A DNA stretch of 64,000 nucleotides from Planctomycetota bacterium (GCA_002746535.1 NVWA01000015.1:1-64000); one strand, 5' to 3'; numbered from the stretch's first letter, positions 17,158 through 27,309 are shown. Numbers and translations are program-made. Notes: generated by a model not told the origin, from the letters alone.

Positions 17158-19373
17158 TATAGTTTATTCAACGACAAATCAACTTCTTGCTTTTTCTTTT
17201 CTAAATCATTTTGAATAACGACATATTCTGTTAATTTCAAATGTTTTCGAACCCGTGCATATAAACTTTTAGATTCTTGTTTTTTATTATTTAAATTTTT
17301 AAGAATATCATCTCTAATTTTTACTATAAGCTTTTCCGTATTATCCTTATATTGTTGATAGAAATAATGCAAATAGTTCTCAATAGATTCAAAAACTGTG
17401 TCAACAGCTTTGGCATACCTATTTGAATAAAAAGTTTGTATATCACTTTTGAAATTATTAAATAATTCAGTTGTCCATTCATCTTCAATCTTTGGAATAA
17501 CTTTCAACTTATTGATTTCCCAAGATGCCTCATAGGCTTTAGTTTCTATTATCCAATTTAATTTCGCAATGAAGGCTGATTCGTTGTATTCATAAAATTC
17601 TGAATATTTAGCTTCAAATGTTTCGTCAAACGCCTTCACTCTTTTCAACATTATTTTCTTTTCCAAGAATGAAATAAATTTACTTCTAACCAATGCTTTT
17701 AATTCATTATTTATTATTTGAGTAAATATTGAAGAAAAAATATTTTTCGAGTCTTCTATCAACAGTGGTAAGATATCTTTTGTGCCTAACATACCATTTT
17801 CTTTAATAAGATTATCCAATGCTTGGCTATCAAAATTTTTAAAAGATTTTGATATTTTATTTTTAATCTTCACATTCAGCTTACCCAATATTTTATTGGC
17901 ATCTTTTAAACTCGCAGAATATTCATGATCAATTTTTCCAAATGCACTACTAACAGGCTCTAATACTTTATCAATCGGATCATTACCTTTTGTCATAAAA
18001 TCTTTAACTTTATTTTTCTCCGGCAAAACCACTTTATTAATCATATCGGATACTAAATATAATTGATCTTTAGCAGCAATACATCTACTTAACAATAACT
18101 CAATTGATATAAAATCCAATAAGCCATTCCTCAGTTGCGCTATGCCACCATCACTATAGACCGAACGTAATTTCTCAAGAAAAATTGGCTCTAGAGATTT
18201 ATTCAATCCCTGTTTTTTTTCATGAAATTGCCGAACGAGTTCTTCATATTGCAATTCGCTTTCACTGGCAAGTTGGGGGTCACTCATTTTAGCAGAAAGA
18301 AATATACGAAAACTAGAAGCAAATAATATTCTCTTAATTTCAAATTTTTTGAAGCCTAAATTGCTACATAAATTCTTTACAATATTGTCCAACAGCTCTT
18401 GTGTCACATCTTCTCTTAATAACTTTTCAAAGCCATCAACTATAAAATAACAATTCTTGTCGATCTCCCCTGCAAACATTTTTTTCAAACTTTTTAAAGC
18501 TGCTGGATCTGTTAAATCATTTATATCTAAAATAAATACATTGGCTGTAGAATTTTTAAAAATTACTTTCGCTTCATCTGACCCTGTATTATCAAAAAAA
18601 GATTTAGAATAATTTTTTACGATAACATTATTATCTTTTAACACTACGTTATCAATAATAACTTTTAGCTCTTTAATAAAAGATCTTTCGGCCATATTAA
18701 ACTTTGTATATCTATTTAATAAATTTCTTTGCTCAAAACTTTCAAATTGAGTACGCCCAAGCAAATTAAACTTACTTGAGATTGCTACAGCATATTCCTT
18801 TACTATATCATGACCATTATCAATAAAATCTTTTTGGTGTACTTCAACATCTTCTACCTCACTACTTGTATCAACAGCACTAAGATAATCATTAAATACT
18901 TCTTGTACTGATGCAGGATCAGCTTCAATTTTAGCTTGGTATGGCTTAAGAAATTCTTTAAGCTCATCAACTTTCAATAGGTCCGTAATATATTCACTGA
19001 CATCTTTATAAATTATTTCGAGCTTATTTTGTTTGATCACATTAGATGGTGTAACTAATACAGGCAATTCAAAATTTGATTCCAATTCACATGATAGCAA
19101 TCCTGGTCTAGATAAAAATCCATTCAACAAATGAGCTTTTCTTGCATCGTTTGTACCAAATATACTTATTAAATTATTTCGATCTTCTAATTCAAATGCT
19201 ATTTCCTCCAACATATTTAGGGGCATTTGCCGCTTATAATTTGAAAAATTTTCAAATATTGCATCAGACTCATCATCTGAACATATACTATCATGAAACT
19301 CGTTTGCTTTTCGATAACACTCGATTAAAGATTCATAAACACGATCAACTTTATTACGACTTAATACTTGCAT
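17157..19373 (-). CDS. Dynamin-like protein with a degenerate GTP-binding site
   Basis: 738 residues. A GTG at 19385 is in frame, but the ATG at 19373 has GAGGAA six bases before it. Residues about 55-120 match the dynamin-family G1 region in layout (ISIFGTNDARKAHLLNGFL), but the P-loop Gly-Lys-Ser/Thr is replaced by Arg-Lys-Ala-His. A G3-like FFDNTG and a G4-like NCYFIVDGFEKLL follow at about 260-320, the latter without the NKxD motif. The remaining 400 residues are long charged helices, as in a dynamin stalk. GTP hydrolysis is unlikely as seen. It sits between an LpxL acyltransferase gene and a GrpE-like gene in one operon, suggesting membrane-associated work. Confidence 0.6.
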   Translation of the reverse strand: MQVLSRNKVDRVYESLIECYRKANEFHDSICSDDESDAIFENFSNYKRQMPLNMLEEIAFELEDRNNLISIFGTNDARKAHLLNGFLSRPGLLSCELESNFELPVLVTPSNVIKQNKLEIIYKDVSEYITDLLKVDELKEFLKPYQAKIEADPASVQEVFNDYLSAVDTSSEVEDVEVHQKDFIDNGHDIVKEYAVAISSKFNLLGRTQFESFEQRNLLNRYTKFNMAERSFIKELKVIIDNVVLKDNNVIVKNYSKSFFDNTGSDEAKVIFKNSTANVFILDINDLTDPAALKSLKKMFAGEIDKNCYFIVDGFEKLLREDVTQELLDNIVKNLCSNLGFKKFEIKRILFASSFRIFLSAKMSDPQLASESELQYEELVRQFHEKKQGLNKSLEPIFLEKLRSVYSDGGIAQLRNGLLDFISIELLLSRCIAAKDQLYLVSDMINKVVLPEKNKVKDFMTKGNDPIDKVLEPVSSAFGKIDHEYSASLKDANKILGKLNVKIKNKISKSFKNFDSQALDNLIKENGMLGTKDILPLLIEDSKNIFSSIFTQIINNELKALVRSKFISFLEKKIMLKRVKAFDETFEAKYSEFYEYNESAFIAKLNWIIETKAYEASWEINKLKVIPKIEDEWTTELFNNFKSDIQTFYSNRYAKAVDTVFESIENYLHYFYQQYKDNTEKLIVKIRDDILKNLNNKKQESKSLYARVRKHLKLTEYVVIQNDLEKKKQEVDLSLNKL

Positions 19374-19491
19374 TTTATTCCTCACCTAGACATTGAAATC
19401 AAACTTAAAAATTCGCAGGATTATAAAAAGTATCAAACATTAAACAATTTGAATATATCTATAGACTCAACGGCAATTTTCAATTTGAAAA

Positions 19492-20367
19492 TCAGTTGCC
19501 ATTATTTCGAAATCGCCATCTTCTTTGCAGCCATAACCACTGTTCTGGTGAATCCAAAATAAAACGCTCATATGACTCATTCATTTTTGTGGTAATTTTT
19601 ACTACGCCTTCTTCATTATTAAACGATTCATCATATCGCAATATCTGATCAATTTCAAAATGAAAATGCCTTAAATCAGGTTCTCTTTTAATTCTGATAA
19701 AAACTATTGGCGCTTTAGTTTTTTGTTGCAAAATAGCAGCTGTAGGAAGTGTTGCCGTTTCTTTATCAAAAAAGGGAATAAAGATTCCTCCCCTGTCTGG
19801 AGCGGCATCAAAATCTAATAATAGTATGACAATTTCATTATTTTTTATTGCTTTCAACATACCCTTGTATGAACTTTTTTGATCTATAATTTTTTCACCT
19901 GTTTGCGATCTAGTTTTATTTAAAAATGAATTGAATATTTTATTTTTTAATGGTTTAGCAACTGCACTCGCCTCTAAGTCGTAAGCCGAAACAGCCATCC
20001 CAGCATATTCCCAATTGCTAAAATGTCCGGTAACGGCAATAATGCCATTACCTTCAGCTAGCAATTCCCTAATATCTTCTAGCTGTCCGTAAGATACCAT
20101 CTTTTTAATTTTTCGCCTAGTAATGAATGGCATTCTTAATAACTCTATAATGAACAGTCCAAAGTTTAAATAAAAAAATTTGCACATTTCTTCAATATTT
20201 TCAACTCCTCTTAATTTAATACTACCGTTCATTCTTTCGATAATTTCTAATCGATGCCTTTTATCAATTTTATAAAACATCAAACCTAACAATTTTCCAA
20301 ATTGTAGAGCAACACTTTGAGGAATTAAAATAAAAGGAAAAAATAATACTTTTAAAACTGTGTTCAT
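19492..20367 (-). CDS. LpxL/HtrB-type lipid A acyltransferase
   Basis: 291 residues. A single N-terminal hydrophobic stretch (VLKVLFFPFILIPQSVAL) anchors it. The HX4E catalytic motif is seen in GHFSNWEYAG, then AVAKPLKNKIFN, LLDFDAAPDRGGIFIPFF and an RIKREP segment; the C-terminus SPEQWLWLQRRWR is characteristic of this family. The length fits. The enzyme adds a secondary acyl chain to lipid A precursors at the inner membrane, supporting a Gram-negative envelope with LPS. It heads the operon with the dynamin-like and GrpE-like genes (118 bp to the dynamin-like start), which is an unusual companion set. Confidence 0.9.
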   Translation of the reverse strand: MNTVLKVLFFPFILIPQSVALQFGKLLGLMFYKIDKRHRLEIIERMNGSIKLRGVENIEEMCKFFYLNFGLFIIELLRMPFITRRKIKKMVSYGQLEDIRELLAEGNGIIAVTGHFSNWEYAGMAVSAYDLEASAVAKPLKNKIFNSFLNKTRSQTGEKIIDQKSSYKGMLKAIKNNEIVILLLDFDAAPDRGGIFIPFFDKETATLPTAAILQQKTKAPIVFIRIKREPDLRHFHFEIDQILRYDESFNNEEGVVKITTKMNESYERFILDSPEQWLWLQRRWRFRNNGN

Positions 20368-20471
20368 TTCTATTTTTTAAATCTCAAATTATTAAATGTT
20401 ATTATAACCTTGATTGTTACTTGAAATTATCATATAATTATCTTTCATTTTCTACTTATAGAAAGAAACTT

Positions 20472-20948
20472 ATGGATGGTTTTTTACCTTATAAAGCAAC
20501 TTTTATGCTTGATATGGTTGTCCTTGCCCTATTAGCTGTCGTACCAATACTACTATACGGAATTTGGCTAGCTAAGAAAAAAGAATATTCTTCACATGCT
20601 AAAGTTATGACTTCGCTAGGTTTAATTGTTCTTTTTGTCGTCATACTTTTTGAATTAAGCATGATATATCATGGTGGCATTGAAAAAATAATGGAAAATG
20701 CTGAAAGGTCTCATGCCCATACAAACAACTTTCTCATTTTAAAATATATTCATATATTCTTTTCTACAAGCACTTGCTTCATTTGGTTTTTAACAATTTA
20801 CCAAGCCATTAAAAGATTCGGAATTAAAGACCCAAAACCAAATGACTACAGTAAACGACATAAGACCTTAGCAATCATTGGAATTCTAGATATTTTTTGT
20901 GTAGCTATTACAGGTCTACTTGTCTACTACTTTGCTTTTATAAACTAA
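20472..20948 (+). CDS. DUF420-family membrane protein
   Basis: 158 residues from the ATG at 20472 with AGAAAGAA about five bases upstream; an earlier in-frame TTG at 20421 has no ribosome site. Four hydrophobic segments are seen at about 11-33, 44-65, 92-112 and 132-155. The pattern MDGFLPYKATFMLD, then HAKVMTS, YHGG and KYIHIFFSTST fits DUF420 (YozB-like) proteins. Several His residues lie near membrane edges (His45, His65, His82). Function is not established. Convergent with hemE with only 22 bp between, and divergent from the LpxL gene. Confidence 0.75.
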   Translation: MDGFLPYKATFMLDMVVLALLAVVPILLYGIWLAKKKEYSSHAKVMTSLGLIVLFVVILFELSMIYHGGIEKIMENAERSHAHTNNFLILKYIHIFFSTSTCFIWFLTIYQAIKRFGIKDPKPNDYSKRHKTLAIIGILDIFCVAITGLLVYYFAFIN

Positions 20949-20970
20949 GCTACATCAATTTTATATATTA

Positions 20971-21987
20971 TTAATATTGATGAACAAAATCAATTAAAGC
21001 TTCTACAGATTCAATAGGAGTTTTAGGCAATATACCGTGCCCCAAATTAAATATATGTGATTTAAGTTGAGCTTCAGTTAAAGAATCTAAAATAGTTTTT
21101 GTTTCATTAATTACATTTTTTGGTCCAGCAAAAAGTGTTGATGGATTTAAATTGCCCTGGGTAATAATATTTGGATTCTCATCCTTAAATTTTCTCAAAT
21201 TTATTCGCCAATCTAGACTAGCAATATCTGCATCAACTTCACCATAAACATCTACTAAATGACAACCATTATGAATATAGAGTGAAACAGGCTTATTTAG
21301 ATTCTTTATTCCTTTAAATACTTTTTTCAAATACGGCAATGCCATCTCTTTAAATTGATTAGAAGATAAGATACCACCAGACGATTCAAATATTTGCACA
21401 GCATCAACACCAGATTCAATTTTATAGTTAAGATATTCAACAATATGATCAGCTAGAAAATTTAAAAGTGAATCTCTAATCTTTTCATCTCCTAACAATT
21501 TAAAAGTTTCAGAATAGGTTTTACTACTCCCCCCTTCAATCATATAGGATGCTAATGTAAATGGCGAACCACAAAAACCTAATAATGGAATATCATCCGG
21601 CAAATCTTTTTTTAATATAGTTATGGCCTCTTGGATATAATTCAACTTTTCTTTTGGCGAAAAATTTTTTAAGTTATCAACATCATTTTGATTTTTAATT
21701 GGGTTAGAAATAACAGGACCAGTACCTTTTAAATAATCCAACTCTATTCCCATGGGAATCAATGGAGTTAAAATATCCGAAAATAAAATGGCTGCGTCTA
21801 AATCAAATCTATCTAATGGTTGTTTTGTAATTTCAGACGCCAAAATAGGATTATGGCACATCTCTAAAAATGTATGTTTACTTGAAATTTCTAAATATTC
21901 AGGCAGATACCTTCCCGCCTGTCTCATAATCCAAATAGGCATTCGATCTGTATTTTTTCTTTTGATTACATTTAAAAAATTATTCAT
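20971..21987 (-). CDS. hemE: Uroporphyrinogen decarboxylase
   Basis: 338 residues, the normal length. Signature N-terminus MPIWIMRQAGRYLPEY includes the substrate-binding Arg pair; ILFSDILTPLIPMG carries the catalytic Asp region; GFCGSPFTLASYMIEGG, VQIFESSGG and NLGHGILPKTP are the conserved blocks. It converts uroporphyrinogen III to coproporphyrinogen III in heme synthesis, in the cytosol. It is the last gene of the long minus-strand run, 45 bp after the TPR gene, and no other hem gene is present in the window. Convergent with the DUF420 gene. Confidence 0.97.
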   Translation of the reverse strand: MNNFLNVIKRKNTDRMPIWIMRQAGRYLPEYLEISSKHTFLEMCHNPILASEITKQPLDRFDLDAAILFSDILTPLIPMGIELDYLKGTGPVISNPIKNQNDVDNLKNFSPKEKLNYIQEAITILKKDLPDDIPLLGFCGSPFTLASYMIEGGSSKTYSETFKLLGDEKIRDSLLNFLADHIVEYLNYKIESGVDAVQIFESSGGILSSNQFKEMALPYLKKVFKGIKNLNKPVSLYIHNGCHLVDVYGEVDADIASLDWRINLRKFKDENPNIITQGNLNPSTLFAGPKNVINETKTILDSLTEAQLKSHIFNLGHGILPKTPIESVEALIDFVHQY

Positions 21988-22031
21988 TTAGTACTTCTAA
22001 AAAATTATAATTTACCCAATTAAATAAATAT

Positions 22032-22907
22032 TCACAAACCCATATTATCACGGGCTGCTTTAATTTCTTCTATTAGTTTTTTAACATTTTCATCAAACGG
22101 CTCTAAATTTTCCGCTTTTTTGGCAAACTCCATTGCTTTTACAAAATCTGGTTTTTGTGAATAGGCAATAGCTAAATCCATGATCACACTTAATTTAACG
22201 GGGTTAGCATTATAACATTTCGTTAACAATGGAATCCCTTCTTCTAAATAATTTACCTGAATATAAGCCCATCCCAACTCATGAATAATACTTAAATTCT
22301 CAGGCATTTTATCAAGAATAGTTTTAAAGATTGGAATTGCTTCCATCCATTTCTGATCTCTTGAATAGACAATACCCAAAATATACTTTAAATTTAAATC
22401 CTCAGGATTAATTTTTTGACCTTTCCCGATTATCTCACGGGCCTTATCCAACTCATGAACTTCTATATGCATTTCCGCCATCAAACAATACAACTGCGGC
22501 TCATCTTTACAATTTTCTTCCCATTTCTCCAATAATTCTAACCCAGCACTAACGGAACCCAACTCTCTATGGGAAATACCCATGTTTAATACTAAGGCAT
22601 TACTTAATCCATCATACTTCTCAACAGATCTAAAAGATTTAAGTGCATCTCCAAACTGTCTCATCTTTAGATAGGTCAAACCTTTGAGAAACCAAAAAGA
22701 TGTTTCATCTTTTTTAATTTTTAATCCTTCATCAAGAATATTGATTGCTTCATCTTTTTTATCATTCTCAACTAGTAACTGTGCGAGATCATGCCTCGCT
22801 TCATGATAACTTGGTAGGCGATTTAAGATATGTTCATAAATAACTATAGCTTCATCAAGCTTGCCTGCTTCAATAAACTTAGTGGCTTCATCAAATAGTT
22901 CATCCAT
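22032..22907 (-). CDS. Soluble TPR protein
   Basis: 291 residues made almost wholly of about eight tetratricopeptide repeats (for example AIVIYEHILNRLPSYHEARHD, shown only to its core, and AIPIFKTILDKMPENLSIIH), with no signal peptide or membrane segment. AGG lies before the ATG at 22907. It is nine bases downstream of comF and 45 bp upstream of hemE, thus in the same transcript. A scaffold role in the cytosol is expected; the partner is not visible. The sequence gives no hint of a catalytic domain. Confidence 0.85.
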   Translation of the reverse strand: MDELFDEATKFIEAGKLDEAIVIYEHILNRLPSYHEARHDLAQLLVENDKKDEAINILDEGLKIKKDETSFWFLKGLTYLKMRQFGDALKSFRSVEKYDGLSNALVLNMGISHRELGSVSAGLELLEKWEENCKDEPQLYCLMAEMHIEVHELDKAREIIGKGQKINPEDLNLKYILGIVYSRDQKWMEAIPIFKTILDKMPENLSIIHELGWAYIQVNYLEEGIPLLTKCYNANPVKLSVIMDLAIAYSQKPDFVKAMEFAKKAENLEPFDENVKKLIEEIKAARDNMGL

Positions 22908-22916
22908 AATGTAACC

Positions 22917-23651
22917 TCATCTTAATCTCTGAACACCTGCCAAAGCGGCGCCAAACACTTTTTCAGCTCCACCCTCTTTTAAAACTCGGGCACACTCAGA
23001 TAGTGTACTTCCTGTCGTCACAACATCATCAACTAATAATATATTTTTATGTTCCACATGGTTTTTTATAGAATATATATTTTTAATATTTGCTCTTCTA
23101 TTAGTTCTTGATTGTCCTGCTTGTTTTTTTCCTAAACTTTTTCGCTGTAAAATATTATTCACAAAAGGTTTTTTCAAATATTTTGATAGCTCATATGCAA
23201 TCAATTCAGATTGATTGAAACCCCTCATCATCTTTTTTACCCAAAACATTGGTACAGGAATAATTATATCTATTGTATCTTTAATGTTAATAATCCTATT
23301 TGATAATAATTCACTTAAGCACAAACCTAAAAGTCGATCTTTATTGTATTTAAATTGGAGAATTAATTCTCCTAAATAAGTTTTATATTCATTGATAAAA
23401 AGTAAATCATCATAATAAATACTGCGGTTTCTACAAGAAGTACAATTTTTGGCATTATGCTCCTTACCAACTGGCAACCGACACTTTATGCAATAATTTT
23501 CAAATTCATTTATCAACTTCTCACAACAAGTTGCGCATTTGTTAAAGGCTTCTTTATCAATCATTTCAACAGGGTTATATTCACCACATAATACACAAAT
23601 TTCGGGATAAATTAGTTCTGAGACAAAAGATTTTATCATATTAATATTCAT
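22917..23651 (-). CDS. comF: ComF-family phosphoribosyltransferase-like protein
   Basis: 244 residues. Four CxxC-type knuckles form the N-terminal zinc region (CVLCGEY, CATCCEK, CIKCRL, CTSCRN), followed by the PRTase fold with the PRPP-binding motif LLVDDVVTTGSTL near the C-terminus and the typical VPMFWVKKMMRGFNQSELIA block. ComF proteins aid DNA uptake in naturally competent bacteria, but many homologues have an unknown role. The start at 23651 overlaps the rodA stop by 11 bases; an internal Met at 23639 is also possible. Co-transcribed with the mre/rod run. Confidence 0.92.
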   Translation of the reverse strand: MNINMIKSFVSELIYPEICVLCGEYNPVEMIDKEAFNKCATCCEKLINEFENYCIKCRLPVGKEHNAKNCTSCRNRSIYYDDLLFINEYKTYLGELILQFKYNKDRLLGLCLSELLSNRIINIKDTIDIIIPVPMFWVKKMMRGFNQSELIAYELSKYLKKPFVNNILQRKSLGKKQAGQSRTNRRANIKNIYSIKNHVEHKNILLVDDVVTTGSTLSECARVLKEGGAEKVFGAALAGVQRLR

Positions 23652-24762
23652 TGAATTCAGATTTACTTAATTGTAGCACTTTACAATTGGAAGCATTCAT
23701 TGCTAAGGAAACACCTATATAATTTGATAAAATTGAAGATCCGCCATAAGATACTAAGGGCAAAGTCACCCCAGTAGTTGGAATTAAGCCCAACACAACA
23801 CTCATGCTAATCGCAATTTGATAAAACATTATAATAGTAACACCTAAAATTACACATAATGCAAATGGATCTTTGGTAAAACTTAATAGCCTCATTAGGC
23901 TATATAACAGAAATAAAAATAAACCAAATACTAACCCACCTCCAATTAATCCAAAATCTTCACATATTACCGCAAAAATAAAATCTGTATGACTCTCTGG
24001 CAATTTATCAAACCCGTGTATTGTTCCTTGCTGATAACCTTTCCCAAAAATGCCTCCATCTCCAATTGCCAACAAAGAAGCTCTTAATTGATACGCTTCT
24101 TTTTCCTTATAGGCATCAGGGTCCATGAATGCTCTAACTCTATTTTTTTGGTACTCTTTAATAAAACCTGTGTTATTCCAAAGAAAAATAATCATTACAG
24201 AGCCAACACACATCAGTAAAATAATTTTTTTAAACCGGAAGCCTAAAGCAAATAATAAAGTAAATAACAATGGCATATAAATTAATGCTGAACCTAAGTC
24301 TGGTTGCTTCAAAACAAACATCATTGGCACAATTGTCAATATAACGGGAAAAATCAAATCACTCCATTTGTGGTAAGTCTCACGGTACATTAAAAACCGA
24401 CCCAAAGCTAAAATCAAACCATACTTCATAAATTCACTTGGTTGAATATTTGGCATTCCAGGAGCAAAATGAATCCAACTTCTGGCATTATTAACAACAT
24501 GGCCAAAAAAATGAACATAAATTAAAGAAAGAAAACCAAATCCATAAATGACGTAAGCATATTTTTTAAAAAAATCTAAAGGCAAATTTAAAATGAATAA
24601 CCCGACAATATTAGCGATAATTATAAAAACTATTTGCTTAGGAATGAAACTACTATTACTAAAACCACCTGTAGTACTAGCAATGGCCAGTAAGCCTAAA
24701 ATATTTAGAGCAATTACAGGTAATAAAATAAATATATTAATATTCTTAAGAATGTTATTCAT
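23641..24762 (-). CDS. rodA: Peptidoglycan glycosyltransferase RodA
   Basis: 373 residues with about ten membrane segments of the SEDS family. Conserved blocks include PSEFMKYGLILALGR, KQPDLGSALIYMPLLF (the catalytic Asp is in this loop), AYQLRASLLAIGDGG, GKGYQQGT, LPESHTDFIFAVI and the C-terminal TGVTLPLVSYGGSS. It polymerises glycan strands in the lateral wall with PBP2. The start overlaps mrdA by four bases (ATGA), so the two are translationally coupled; AAGGG precedes it. Confidence 0.97.
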   Translation of the reverse strand: MNNILKNINIFILLPVIALNILGLLAIASTTGGFSNSSFIPKQIVFIIIANIVGLFILNLPLDFFKKYAYVIYGFGFLSLIYVHFFGHVVNNARSWIHFAPGMPNIQPSEFMKYGLILALGRFLMYRETYHKWSDLIFPVILTIVPMMFVLKQPDLGSALIYMPLLFTLLFALGFRFKKIILLMCVGSVMIIFLWNNTGFIKEYQKNRVRAFMDPDAYKEKEAYQLRASLLAIGDGGIFGKGYQQGTIHGFDKLPESHTDFIFAVICEDFGLIGGGLVFGLFLFLLYSLMRLLSFTKDPFALCVILGVTIIMFYQIAISMSVVLGLIPTTGVTLPLVSYGGSSILSNYIGVSLAMNASNCKVLQLSKSEFNEY

Positions 24763-26840
24763 CCCTTTGGCTTTTTATCCTCTCGAATTTTTAACACCTT
24801 AAAATATCTTTCCAATATTCTCTTAACTATTGGCGCTGCTATATCACCACCATGACCAGAATATTCACTTATACATGCAAAAGATATAACAGGATTACTT
24901 CTAGGGGCAAAACCAACAAACCATGCATGTGGCTCATAACTTTTTTGAGAATATCGATAAAGAGGATCCTGCCATTTAGGTTTAGCCCTTACTGGGAAAC
25001 CACCAATATCAGCTGTTCCCGTTTTTCCAATCATAATAATATTATTCAATCTTCCCTTGCGATAAGCTGTGCCACCGGGTTCATTAACGACTTTAAACAT
25101 ACCTTCCACAACAATATCAATATTTTTTTGATTCAGATTTAAGTTTTTCCTTTTTACTTTTCTTCGTCGCTTCAAATGAGGATAGACCAAATAACCACCA
25201 TTAGCAAATATACTAATTCCTCTGGCCATTTGTAATGGCGTAACCTCTAGATCAACTTGTCCAATTGAAAAATGACTGTCAACATACTTATTACTTATCT
25301 CTCTACCAGTCCCCGAATACTTTATTTTTGGTAAATTACCTCGATATTCTCCTGGTAAATCTATTCCTGTTTTTTGACCAAATCCAAATTGTTTGCTCCA
25401 AAAAATTTGTCGTCTAGTTTTCAATTTTAAACCTAAATGGTAAAAAAATATATTACATGATTTTTTTAATGCCTTATAAATATTCAATCGCTGATGACCA
25501 AAATTACTATGACACTTAAATGGCCTACCTGTACCTAGCTGTAATGAACCACTGCAAGTAAATCTAGATTTATCTGTAATAATCTTGTCCTCCAATGCCA
25601 TTAAAGCAACAAACATTTTAAAGGGAGATCCAGGTGGATAATGCCCTCTTATGCCACGGTTAAGACCTTTTATATAATTTGGCCGTCTAATTCCCAAGAT
25701 AACATCATCAACCACATCAGAATTTATTGGAGGAATTAAATCATTAGGATTAAAATCAGGCACACTAGACATGGCTAATATTTCGCCTGTATGAGGATTC
25801 AGAGCTACAAAAGCACCCACTTGTTTTCTCTGAAATTCTCGCTCCGAAATAGTTGACTTGAATGACTTTCTCATTTCTTCTTCGACTATTTTTTGTAATT
25901 CTATATCTATGGTTAATTTAATATTTCTTCCTAATTTTGGAGGAATTTCATACAACATGATATATTCTGGTGATACTTCTCCATCAGAATTTTTAATTAA
26001 TATTCTTTCAAGACATTGTTCGCCAGACTGACCTCGCATCAATTTATTGTATTGAAACTCTAAACCAGTTCTGCCAACCCAAAGGTTCGATAGCTCATGT
26101 TTTGATAACAAATACTGATGTTCTTCATTAGTTAAATTAATTAACATTCTTTGATTTTGATTAAAATAGCCATTCTTAGTTAAATAACCGACTTCATCTT
26201 CACTTAAATGCTGAATTTGTCCCACAAGATGAGCACAACTATTTCCTTCAGGATAAGATCTAATTGTCTGTGTTGCCACTTTTAACCCTTTGACGCCATT
26301 GTATTCAATTTCTAACAATATGGCTTCTTCGAAACTTAAATTAAACAATAGCGGTTCAGGAATCCACCGTTTAATGGCAAATGTATAAATTCGAACAAAA
26401 CGTTTAAAAACTTCATTTGGTGGAATTTGAATAACACTGTGAAACTTTTTTAAAGCACGATCTGATAAAGCAATTCTTACTTCCTTAGATAAGCGATCAA
26501 TCAGCAATGAGCCAAGTTTACGTTTAATTGCTCTAGATTTTTTTGCTGTATTTTTATGAAATTTCTTAATTTCTAGAATAAAAGAATTATCTTCAAAGGG
26601 AAATTTCAGTGGATCAAAGTATATATTGAAAGAAGGAACTTCTTCGGCCAAAGCAATTCCATTTCGATCTACAATACTCCCGCGAATTGGATCAATTCGC
26701 TTTTCAATAATATTTGTTCTTCTCACTTGATCTTTGATGGAATTTCCCTTAAAGATTTGCAAGAAAGATAATCTTCCAAATAATATCAAAATCGTAAAAA
26801 CAAATACAACCAACAATACTTTTATTCTAAAGCGAAACAT
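24759..26840 (-). CDS. mrdA: Penicillin-binding protein 2 (elongasome transpeptidase)
   Basis: 693 residues. One N-terminal membrane segment (VLLVVFVFTILILFGRLSF), then the PBP dimerisation domain (RRTNIIEKRIDPIRGSIVDR), and the transpeptidase domain with SxxK as GSPFK near residue 404 (the usual Thr is Pro), SxN as SCN, and KTGT as GKTGTADI near 604. It cross-links lateral-wall peptidoglycan with RodA. GGGG lies six bases before the ATG. It follows mreD by one base. An extra helix-rich insert at about 75-180 is longer than in Escherichia coli PBP2. Confidence 0.97.
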   Translation of the reverse strand: MFRFRIKVLLVVFVFTILILFGRLSFLQIFKGNSIKDQVRRTNIIEKRIDPIRGSIVDRNGIALAEEVPSFNIYFDPLKFPFEDNSFILEIKKFHKNTAKKSRAIKRKLGSLLIDRLSKEVRIALSDRALKKFHSVIQIPPNEVFKRFVRIYTFAIKRWIPEPLLFNLSFEEAILLEIEYNGVKGLKVATQTIRSYPEGNSCAHLVGQIQHLSEDEVGYLTKNGYFNQNQRMLINLTNEEHQYLLSKHELSNLWVGRTGLEFQYNKLMRGQSGEQCLERILIKNSDGEVSPEYIMLYEIPPKLGRNIKLTIDIELQKIVEEEMRKSFKSTISEREFQRKQVGAFVALNPHTGEILAMSSVPDFNPNDLIPPINSDVVDDVILGIRRPNYIKGLNRGIRGHYPPGSPFKMFVALMALEDKIITDKSRFTCSGSLQLGTGRPFKCHSNFGHQRLNIYKALKKSCNIFFYHLGLKLKTRRQIFWSKQFGFGQKTGIDLPGEYRGNLPKIKYSGTGREISNKYVDSHFSIGQVDLEVTPLQMARGISIFANGGYLVYPHLKRRRKVKRKNLNLNQKNIDIVVEGMFKVVNEPGGTAYRKGRLNNIIMIGKTGTADIGGFPVRAKPKWQDPLYRYSQKSYEPHAWFVGFAPRSNPVISFACISEYSGHGGDIAAPIVKRILERYFKVLKIREDKKPKG

Positions 26841-26841
26841 T

Positions 26842-27309
26842 TTACCCCATGCTCACTAATTTATGTAATTTCAACTGATTAAATAAATGATAAAGAAATG
26901 GCGTCAATAATGTGTTGTAAAGAGCAATAAAAATTGGAGCTCTCAGAGAAACGACACCATGAATAGCATATAATATAAATACTCCAATCATTGATATAAT
27001 AAAAACAAATATTGCATGAGTCATAAAATGATCTTTAAAGAGCATATCTCTAGAATTAATTAGTAGAACAGCACTAACCAAATACAATCCGGTAAAAGGG
27101 CCGATTGACCTTCCATAAAATATATCTGTAATGATGCCTGTAATAAGCAAACTAATATAAATTGACTTTTCGTCAGCTTTTAAAATAAAAAAAACGGCTA
27201 ATACTAAAAGTGGGATGGGATGTAATTCAAATATACTAACATATTTAGCAATTAAAAAGTGAACGTTCATCAGTAATATTTGGAATATTATTAAGATTAT
27301 CCATTTCAT
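26842..27309 (-). CDS. mreD: Rod shape-determining protein MreD
   Basis: 155 residues with five to six membrane helices and little outside them. The IISLLITGIITDIFYG-like stretch (GIITDIFYGRSIGPFTGLYL) is typical of MreD. The start overlaps mreC by four bases, and the stop is one base before mrdA, fixing its place in the elongasome operon. MreD links MreB filaments and MreC to PBP2/RodA in the inner membrane. Short length is normal for the family. Confidence 0.9.
   Translation of the reverse strand: MKWIILIIFQILLMNVHFLIAKYVSIFELHPIPLLVLAVFFILKADEKSIYISLLITGIITDIFYGRSIGPFTGLYLVSAVLLINSRDMLFKDHFMTHAIFVFIISMIGVFILYAIHGVVSLRAPIFIALYNTLLTPFLYHLFNQLKLHKLVSMG

Noticed and set aside
20949-20990. CATCAAT/ATTGATG inverted repeat between the DUF420 gene and hemE
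   Set aside because: AT-only stem with a long spacer, partly inside hemE, and no clear T tract; not called a terminator.
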